Source of the DNA: CAZJAD01 sp964543855
Lineage (GTDB): Bacteria > Electryoneota > RPQS01 > DYHQ01
Assembly (NCBI GenBank): GCA_964543855.1
Contig: CAZJAD010000067.1
Coordinates: 1 to 12,398, forward strand
Direction of reading: 5' to 3'
DNA length: 12,398 nt
A model generated the notes under the pieces. It did no database searches. It was not told where the DNA came from and saw only the letters and a list, made by a program, of their open reading frames with translations. Positions within the stretch are counted from its first letter, which is position 1, and each line of letters begins with the position of its first letter. The position numbers and the translations under genes are program-made. Below are positions 7,349 to 12,398 of this stretch, piece after piece.

Positions 7349-8076
7349 AGACCGAGAAGTTCGTTCGAATCTACAGTGCAGAAATTGGCCCGTACAGGCC
7401 CCGCAGGATCACGACTCTTCGCGATTCTATTCTTGTGCTCTACGCATCTGATTCTGAAAAGGGTACAGCTTCCCGGACATATCTCTATGAGAGGAACTCC
7501 GGGCACTTCTCTGAGATGAATATTCAGGCGGAGGGAATTGCCGGTGACTCAGTGCTCGATATTGTCCGCCAGGGAGATTCACTTTTCTTCAGTACCGATC
7601 AAGGCATATCACTCTGGCGATCGGGGCGGCCGGTGCTCAACTATGCGACATTGGCCGTGGCTTCCCGCGCGCCCGTAGGTCTCAGCCTCCGGATTTTCGA
7701 TGCGGCACTCCGCGGAGAGTTTCGCGAGGTTCCATTCGACACTCTCCCGCCGGGTGTTTCGACCCGGATATGGTGGGAGGAAGGGGATTGGTACGAGGTG
7801 GCCGTGCCCCGCCCGGTAGAAGGCTTCGTTTCCTCCGATGCGTGGAAGGAGTATGGCCATGTGTGGCAGAGTCGCCTGTGGGACTGTGCGGAGGAACCTT
7901 GTTTTGCCCGTGTCGAAATTCCTATGCGTGGTCAGATTCAACCGGCAGACTTCCTGCATACTCCCCTGACCTACCTCGGTTCCACTTCTGAAGGTGTCAA
8001 AGTAGGCATTGATGCGGCCTGGGTGCGTATCGACGAGGTTGTCCCGATTCTCGTGGAGACTCAGTCTGTGCGTTAG
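7349..8076 (+). CDS. Unrecognised protein, 5' end lost in a gap
   Basis: The first whole codon after the gap is at 7351, and the 241 or so residues run to a TAG at 8074-8076. I do not recognise the family. The first half has short beta-rich units such as DSILVLYAS, RTYLYERNSGHFSEM and GDSLFFSTDQGISLWRSG, reminiscent of propeller blades. The middle has TRIWWEEGDWYEVAVPRPVEGFVSSDAW, which loosely resembles a bacterial SH3 domain (a WY pair followed by GFV). The last part has two cysteines (DCAEEPC) and ends VPILVETQSVR. There are no membrane segments in the visible part; a signal peptide, if any, is in the gap. It lies 112 bases upstream of the SppA gene on the same strand. Confidence 0.7.
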
Positions 8077-8188
8077 AGCAAGTCAAGTATCTTGGCGCTC
8101 CGTAGCATGCATGCATAGATTGAGCCTGCAAAGAAACATACCGGTTTGAAGATAGTATTCTCAGTGTCCAACTGGAGGTTGTGAAGGA

Positions 8189-10557
8189 ATGGTGAGAACT
8201 CGGATTGGAGTTGTCTTACTTGCTGCGGTTATACCTTTGGCGGGATTAGGCCAGAGCGGTGGTGTGCACATCCCCGATTATGCTGTCGAGTCCCGATTCC
8301 TGGCTGGCACACCGGGGGCTGTTGGTGGAGCAGCCGGGGCCTACTTCAACCCGGCGGTTTGGGCGATGATGAAGCGCGGCGAACTGGCATTTGCCTGGAA
8401 CGATCGGAGTCTTCGTGAGGAATACCTCGACAATTGGGGGCTCTTCCTCGGCGGCGGTGGTTTTGGTTTCAGCATGCGCCATACGAACGACTCCTCCTTA
8501 GTATCTCCATCGGGAATGGCTGGTATTACGGATTATCAGTTTGCCTTAGCTGGTGGAGACAGAGAGACTTCTTTCGGTATCGCTTACACTTTTTCGCGGG
8601 GAGACGAAACCCGGGATCGGCGCGACAATTTGCTGACCGCTGGCGCCATGTGGCGACCGTGCCGACATGCATCCCTGGGTGCTGCTGCGACTTTCGCGCT
8701 CAGCCATCCGGAACGGCGAGGGATGGCGGACATGGGATTGCGGCCCTTCGGGACGCCATTCGCCACGCTCTTTGGAGATGTGTCGTTCAACAAACTCGAT
8801 CGGTGGGACGATGTCGATTGGGGGATCGGAATTGAAATGGAGCCGCTGGCCGGAGTCCGGCTGGCATTCAAGACCGAAGAGCTGAATGAACCCGATGACC
8901 GGACGAGGAGCTACAGCCTTCGCCTCGGGCTAACGTTACAGAGGCTGGGGTTTCACGTGATTCCTCACTATGACGAGGACAACGAACGGACAGCAACCAG
9001 TTACCTCGTGCGTTACGGTCCATTGGTGAGTGGCCTTGCCACAGAGTCTCTCTTCAGGCCCCGCAGCACCTTTCTCAAGATGAATATGAAAGGGAGTCTG
9101 GCCTATCAGAAAGCCAAGTACCTTGATGAGCAGAAGCATGCCTTGATTGACCTGATTCAACAGATCGAAGAGGCGAAAAACGACCCACAGATCGGAGGCA
9201 TTGCGCTGAATCTGGCCGACTTTTCCAGCGGGTGGGGCTGGATCAGTGGTCCCGAGCTTATCTGGGAGTTGCGCGAAAAGCTCATCGACTTCAAGGAGAG
9301 TGGCAAGAAAGTCATTGTCTATTTGGAACGCGGCGGCATGTGGGAGTACTATCTGGCGTCGGTCGGTGACAAAATCTGGATGGACCCCGTCGGGATGCTC
9401 ATGTTGCCGGGTTTCAATATGGGACGGACTTTCTGGAAACACTTTTTCGACAAGATCGGCATTGGCGTCGATGAATGGAGGTATTTCAAATACAAATCCG
9501 CTTTTGAGTCTATCTCTCGTGACAAATTCTCGGAAGCGGACAGAGAGCAGCGGGACGAACTCATTCGGGATACCTATGAAGAGTACGCCAAGGATATCGT
9601 GGCGTCACGAGCGATGACCCGCGCGAAGTTTGACAGCCTTGTCAACCATGAGGTACTCTTTCTCCCGGATGAAGCGGTGAAGTTCGGCCTCGTGGACACC
9701 GTAGCGCGCTGGGACAAAGCAAGAGACCTCGCCGAAGAAGTTACAGGGAAGACAGGCGTTCATTTCGCCTCCTATGCCTCGCTCTCGGAGAAGCGGGCTG
9801 TTCGCGATGAGTGGAGTGAACCACCCCGCATCGCGCTGGTTTATGCCCTCGGTTCCTGTGACCTCGAAACCGGCATTCGCGGGCGTTACACATCGCGCGT
9901 CCTTTCAAAACTGGCCAAAGACAAACGCGTCGAGGCCGTCGTTCTACGAGCGGATTCTCCCGGCGGCGACGCATTGCCTTCGGATCTCGTAGATGCGCAA
10001 GTGAAAGAAGTATCCGAGGAGAAACCCATCATTGTGACACAGGGAAATGTAGCCGCTTCGGGCGGCTACTGGATCAGCATGAGCGCCGATGAAATCTTCG
10101 TTTCTCCCTACACGATCACCGCATCCATTGGAGTGATTGGCGGCTGGCTCTACAATGACGGCTTCGGAGACANNNNNNNNNNNNNNNNNNNNNNNNNNNN
10201 NNNNNNNNNNNNNNNNNNNNNNNNNNNNNNNNNNNNNNNNNNNNNNNNNNNNNNNNNNNNNNNNNNNNNNNNGAGCTCAAACTCGTTGACCGTATTGGAG
10301 GGCTGGAGGACGCCTTGAATCTGGCGCGCGAACGAGCCGGAATCTCGCCCAAGCGACATGTCGAAATCGTCGAGTATCCAAAGAGAAAGTTTATCAACTT
10401 CGATGCCCTCTTCAAGAAAAGCGGGCCTCTTGGATGGTTGGCGAAGGATACGGTTGAAGACAGAACGGACTACGAGTTGGAGTATCTCCGGCGCATCAGC
10501 AGTCAGCCGGGGGCGCCAATTCCAATGATCCCACCCGAATATCTGTTCTTGGAGTGA
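8189..10557 (+). CDS. sppA: Signal peptide peptidase SppA (S49) with N-terminal outer-membrane barrel-like domain, interrupted by a gap
   Basis: A signal peptide (residues 1 to about 21) is followed by about 270 residues that look like an outer-membrane beta-barrel: GAAGAYFNPAVWAMM matches the NPA motif near the N-terminus of PorV/FadL-like proteins, and alternating aromatic and glycine-rich strands follow (LFLGGGGFGFSM, TSFGIAYTFSRG). From residue about 290 the protein is a double-domain S49 peptidase. The general-base Lys is K436 in FKYKSAFES and the nucleophile is S624 in NVAASGGYW, 188 residues apart (200 in E. coli SppA). ASIGVIGG follows. After the gap at 10173-10272 the frame continues ELKLVDRIGGLEDAL, the family's C-terminal signature, to a TGA at 10555-10557. 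GGAGGT at 8174-8179 supports the ATG. SppA normally degrades leftover signal peptides at the inner membrane; this form may sit at the outer membrane. Confidence 0.88.
10173..10272. other. Assembly gap (100 N) inside sppA
   Basis: The codon phase on the two sides is incompatible with a 100-base insert: the left side ends one base into a codon and the right side starts on a codon boundary. By comparison with E. coli SppA, roughly 70 residues, or a little over 200 bases, should be missing between ASIGVIGG and the LVD signature. Confidence 0.97.
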
Positions 10558-10558
10558 G

Positions 10559-10972
10559 ATGAAGTCACCCAAAAAGTCCGCAAAGAAGGAGATGCCGGCA
10601 AGGCCGGAGGTCATCACTTTTTCCAATCCGAATCCGGATCGCGACTATACGATTCGCTTCGAGAATCCAGAGTTCACCTCCGTCTGTCCTGTGACGGGCT
10701 TGCCGGATTTCGGCACGATTATCGTTTGCTATACGCCGGACAAGCTCTGCCTCGAATTGAAATCGCTCAAGTACTATTTTCTGGCGTTCCGCAATGCTGG
10801 AGTCTATTACGAGGCCGTGGTGAACCTGATACTGGATGATCTCGTGCGCTTCTGTCGTCCGCGATGGATGGAAGTTGTCGGCGAGTTCAATGTCCGTGGC
10901 GGCATCACGGCGCGCGTTCAGACGGAATACTTGAAACCGCTGAAGCAGGACATCCGACCGCGTAAGCGCTGA
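10559..10972 (+). CDS. queF: NADPH-dependent 7-cyano-7-deazaguanine (preQ0) reductase QueF
   Basis: This 137-residue protein is the short, single-domain type of QueF, a cytoplasmic T-fold enzyme that reduces the nitrile of preQ0 to the aminomethyl group of preQ1 in queuosine synthesis. The catalytic Cys43 and Asp50 lie in SVCPVTGLPDFG, at the same spacing as Cys55 and Asp62 of Bacillus subtilis QueF. The family motif ELKSLKYY is at 66-73, and NVRGGI near the end is also characteristic. The position matching B. subtilis His96 is Tyr84, while the neighbouring Glu (Glu85, matching Glu97) is kept. The ATG at 10559 is one base after the sppA stop, with GGAG at 10551-10554 as its Shine-Dalgarno, so translation is probably coupled to sppA. 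A queuosine-precursor transporter gene follows. Confidence 0.96.
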   Translation: MKSPKKSAKKEMPARPEVITFSNPNPDRDYTIRFENPEFTSVCPVTGLPDFGTIIVCYTPDKLCLELKSLKYYFLAFRNAGVYYEAVVNLILDDLVRFCRPRWMEVVGEFNVRGGITARVQTEYLKPLKQDIRPRKR

Positions 10973-11023
10973 CATCTCCTCCTGCAGCTAATACGAACTG
11001 TACATTTTTTGTGGCCCGTCGAG

Positions 11024-11054
11024 CCAGAGGGGTATTCGATTGACGACCCTTTGG
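11024..11054 (+). promoter_or_regulatory. Possible hairpin covering the ribosome binding site of the yhhQ-like gene
   Basis: Positions 11024-11031 (CCAGAGGG) can pair with 11047-11054 (CCCTTTGG), giving eight pairs including one G-U, with the TTG start codon at 11040 in the loop. Most of the Shine-Dalgarno AGAGGGG (11026-11032) would be buried in the stem. It does not match a preQ1 riboswitch that I know, so any regulatory role is inference. Confidence 0.3.
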
Positions 11055-11630
11055 ATTGGCATCTACATCGCCTGCGAGATTATCTCCAATGTCACGGCTG
11101 CCAAGCCCGTCCAGATCGGGCCGATTGTCGCGCCTGCCGCGATTTTTCTCTATGCGGTAACCTTCACGCTTCTGGATGTTCTCCATCGTGAATTGGGCTA
11201 CCAGCGGCTGCGTGCTGTTATCTGGGCGGGATTTGCAGCCAATGCCCTTCTCGCTCTGTACATGTGGTTCGCGGTATCGCTGCCGGCCGCGAAGTTCTAT
11301 GGAAATGCGGAAGCTTTTTCGTCTGTGTTAGGTTCGACACCGCGGATTGTCGTGGCGAGCCTCCTGGCGTATTTGGTCAGTTCCTTCACGGATCGTGAAA
11401 TCTACCATCTCGTCGTTCTCCGATGGGGAGCCAAGCCGTGGCTGCGTGTGATTACTTCCAACGCGGTGTCGACGCTCGTGGACAGCGTTCTGTTCATTAC
11501 GATTGCGTTCGCTGGTGTCTTCCCGATTCTGGGCCTTATGGTCGGCCAGTATGTTATCAAGATGGCCGTTGCCGTTGTCAGTTTACCACTCGTCTATCTG
11601 GCTCAGCCACGAAATGGGAAAGGCTCGTGA
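11040..11630 (+). CDS. yhhQ: Queuosine-precursor transporter, YhhQ/VUT family
   Basis: This 196-residue protein has about six membrane helices. Early NVTAAKPVQIG, then TFTLLDVLHRELGYQRLRAVI, RIVVASLLAYLVSSFTD, SNAVSTLVDSVLFITIAF and YVIKMAVAVVSLPLVY align in order with E. coli YhhQ segments (ATDLTVRIFG, RIATASFMAY, FGNVSDTLAFFFIAFW, CFKVLISIVFFLPMY). The family imports preQ0 or preQ1, fitting the queF gene 67 bases upstream: the pair would take up and reduce preQ0. The start is a TTG at 11040 with AGAGGGG at 11026-11032; it gives the expected N-terminus just ahead of helix 1. YhhQ (PF02592) should not be confused with QueT of Firmicutes. The exact precursor imported is not shown by sequence. 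Confidence 0.88.
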   Translation: MTTLWIGIYIACEIISNVTAAKPVQIGPIVAPAAIFLYAVTFTLLDVLHRELGYQRLRAVIWAGFAANALLALYMWFAVSLPAAKFYGNAEAFSSVLGSTPRIVVASLLAYLVSSFTDREIYHLVVLRWGAKPWLRVITSNAVSTLVDSVLFITIAFAGVFPILGLMVGQYVIKMAVAVVSLPLVYLAQPRNGKGS

Positions 11631-11690
11631 GGGATTCAGCGGCGGTGGCGCTGGGAGAGATGGAGGCCTGTCGAGGGCCAGCCGAAGCGC

Positions 11691-11719
11691 TTGACAAAGT
11701 GGCAAAATGTTTGTAAATT
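11691..11719 (+). promoter_or_regulatory. Sigma70-like promoter for the DUF3098 gene
   Basis: A perfect -35 TTGACA (11691-11696) is followed after 17 bases by TAAATT (11714-11719, four of six matches to TATAAT) in an AT-rich stretch unlike the surrounding GC-rich sequence. The next gene starts at 11748, giving a leader of about 20 bases. The rest of 11631-11690 shows no clear terminator for the yhhQ-like gene. Confidence 0.6.
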
Positions 11720-11747
11720 TATATTTTTAGGAAAGTAGAGGAATCCA

Positions 11748-12026
11748 GTGGCATCACCGAAAGCGCAGGCTCGTCCGGCTCCGAAAGGGCGCAAGAAAAA
11801 GGCGGCAGCCCCGGCCTTCAGGTTGCCTTTCACGCGCATCAACTACATCGGACTGGGGATCGGGCTGGTCCTGGTCGTCATTGGCTACATTTGCCTGGGG
11901 CAGCGGCCGTGGGATGGGTTTGTGTCGCTGACCCTGGCGCCCATCCTGTTGGTTCTGGGTTACTGCGTGGTGATCCCGGTATCCATTCTGCTGAGGGAAC
12001 CGAAGTCGAAGGCCAGTCACGGATAG
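11748..12026 (+). CDS. Small DUF3098-like membrane protein
   Basis: This 92-residue protein has a basic, Ala/Pro/Lys-rich N-terminal tail (residues 1 to about 24), then PFTRINYIGLGIGLVLVVIGYICL and LTLAPILLVLGYCVVIPVSILL, two membrane helices joined by a short loop containing QRPWDGF. This layout matches DUF3098, a family of unknown function common in Bacteroidetes and relatives. The C-terminus is short and polar (REPKSKASHG). The start codon is GTG at 11748, preceded by AGAGGA at 11737-11742, and a good promoter lies immediately upstream, so it is probably transcribed on its own. It is followed by tRNA genes. The role is unknown. Confidence 0.75.
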   Translation: MASPKAQARPAPKGRKKKAAAPAFRLPFTRINYIGLGIGLVLVVIGYICLGQRPWDGFVSLTLAPILLVLGYCVVIPVSILLREPKSKASHG

Positions 12027-12044
12027 AGAGCTGTCGGCCGGGCG

Positions 12045-12071
12045 CAGTCAGTTCTCGCGGTTCGCTGACTG
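12045..12071 (+). other. Inverted repeat before tRNA-Val
   Basis: CAGTCAG (12045-12051) and CTGACTG (12065-12071) form a perfect 7-bp stem with a 13-base loop between the DUF3098 stop and the tRNA. No T tract follows, so it is not a standard intrinsic terminator. It could be a weak terminator, a processing site or chance. Confidence 0.3.
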
Positions 12072-12084
12072 ACTCTTCCCGTTC

Positions 12085-12159
12085 GGGCGATTAGCTCAGT
12101 TGGTCCAGAGCGCCTGCTTTACACGCAGGAAGTCGGCGGTTCGAATCCGTCATCGCCCA
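12085..12159 (+). tRNA. tRNA-Val (anticodon TAC)
   Basis: A complete cloverleaf of 75 bases: acceptor GGGCGAT pairs with ATCGCCC, D stem GCTC/GAGC, anticodon stem CCTGC/GCAGG with loop TTTACAC giving anticodon TAC, and T stem GGCGG/CCGTC with loop TTCGAAT. The discriminator base is A at 12159. CCA is not encoded and must be added after transcription. Confidence 0.97.
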
Positions 12160-12177
12160 CGCGGCGAAAGCATTCAT

Positions 12178-12204
12178 GTAGGGACACGGCGTGCCGTGTC
12201 CGCC
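12178..12204 (+). repeat. Hairpin repeat unit A1
   Basis: The unit opens with GTAGGG and ends with CCGCC. Inside, GGACACGGC (12182-12190) and GCCGTGTCC (12193-12201) form a perfect 9-bp stem with only GT between the arms. It has the same length, ends and centre as unit A2. Confidence 0.85.
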
Positions 12205-12223
12205 AGAATCAGATAGAAATGCC

Positions 12224-12250
12224 GTAGGGGCATGGCGTGCCATGCCCGCC
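12224..12250 (+). repeat. Hairpin repeat unit A2
   Basis: This 27-base direct repeat of unit A1 has arms GGGCATGGC (12228-12236) and GCCATGCCC (12239-12247) around the same GT. The two differences from A1 in the left arm are mirrored in the right arm, so the stem stays perfect. Confidence 0.85.
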
Positions 12251-12255
12251 AATAT

Positions 12256-12280
12256 ATCGCCGAGGTGGGTTCCCAACCCA
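12256..12280 (+). repeat. Hairpin repeat unit B1
   Basis: ATCGCCGAG is followed by a short palindrome: TGGGTT (12266-12271), spacer CCC, AACCCA (12275-12280). The leader is identical to that of unit B2, while the stem differs. Confidence 0.8.
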
Positions 12281-12285
12281 TAATT

Positions 12286-12314
12286 ATCGCCGAGCAGGGT
12301 TCGTAACCCTGCCG
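12286..12314 (+). repeat. Hairpin repeat unit B2
   Basis: The same leader ATCGCCGAG (12286-12294) runs into a perfect 8-bp stem GCAGGGTT (12294-12301) / AACCCTGC (12305-12312) with spacer CGT. It ends 11 bases before tRNA-Asp. Confidence 0.8.
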
Positions 12315-12325
12315 TAACAAGACGC

Positions 12326-12398
12326 GGGGTCGTAGTTCAGTTTGGTTAGAACGCCAGCCTGTCACGTTGGAGGTCGCGGGTTCGAGTCCCGTCGGCCC
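12326..12398 (+). tRNA. tRNA-Asp (anticodon GTC), cut by the window edge
   Basis: All arms are present: acceptor GGGGTCG pairs with CGGCCC(C), D stem GTTC/GAAC, anticodon stem CCAGC/GTTGG with loop CTGTCAC giving GTC, and T stem GCGGG/CCCGT with loop TTCGAGT. Only the last acceptor base and the discriminator lie beyond the window. GTC (GUN-type) tRNAs are substrates for queuosine modification at position 34. Confidence 0.95.

Noticed and set aside
8103..8116. GCATGCATGC palindrome upstream of sppA
   Set aside because: It is a short alternating ATGC run that is self-complementary by composition; no second copy or promoter context supports an operator.
10973..11039. preQ1 riboswitch between queF and the yhhQ-like gene
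   Set aside because: I could not find the short H-type pseudoknot with an A-rich tail or another known preQ1 class; only a start-site hairpin is visible.
12178..12314. CRISPR array
   Set aside because: There are only two copies each of two different units, spacers are irregular and the units are full-length palindromes; no cas genes are present.

Overview
The window looks like a scaffold from an uncultured Gram-negative bacterium, probably of the FCB group or a neighbouring candidate phylum. The evidence is a secreted beta-propeller protein ending in a YPNPFN-type (type IX-like) sorting domain, a PorV/FadL-like outer-membrane segment fused to a signal peptide peptidase, an LpoB-like lipoprotein and a DUF3098 protein. 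Most starts have clear purine-rich Shine-Dalgarno sequences. Three runs of exactly 100 N (5390-5489, 7249-7348, 10173-10272) are scaffold joins, and each interrupts coding sequence. At the third join the reading frame shows that 100 cannot be the true gap length. Phylum placement is an inference.

Layout. Positions 1-57 hold the end of an upstream unit with a strong intrinsic terminator. An LpoB-like lipoprotein (+) converges on a DUF1848 protein (-). The DUF1848 gene diverges from a small cupin (+). The cupin converges on a minus-strand transporter cluster: an OPA/GlpT-like MFS protein whose 5' end is lost in gap 1, then two tandem EamA/DMT paralogs about 60% identical to each other. Right of gap 1, on the plus strand, come a secreted LVIVD/T9SS-type protein, the start of a small membrane protein cut by gap 2, the 3' part of an unrecognised protein, and a large SppA broken by gap 3. 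One base after SppA comes queF, followed by a YhhQ-family queuosine-precursor transporter and a DUF3098 membrane protein with its own sigma70-like promoter. The window ends with tRNA-Val(TAC) and tRNA-Asp(GTC), the latter running off the edge. Between the two tRNAs lies an array of four hairpin-forming repeat units.

How the genes fit together. SppA, queF and yhhQ are co-oriented and closely spaced. QueF and YhhQ form a recognisable queuosine-precursor salvage pair, and tRNA-Asp(GTC) is one of the four tRNA types that receive queuosine. The minus-strand transporters look like one transcription unit with unknown substrates. The most unusual items are the barrel-SppA fusion and the repeat units whose stems carry compensatory changes. 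I see no phage genes, CRISPR array, transposase or defence island.
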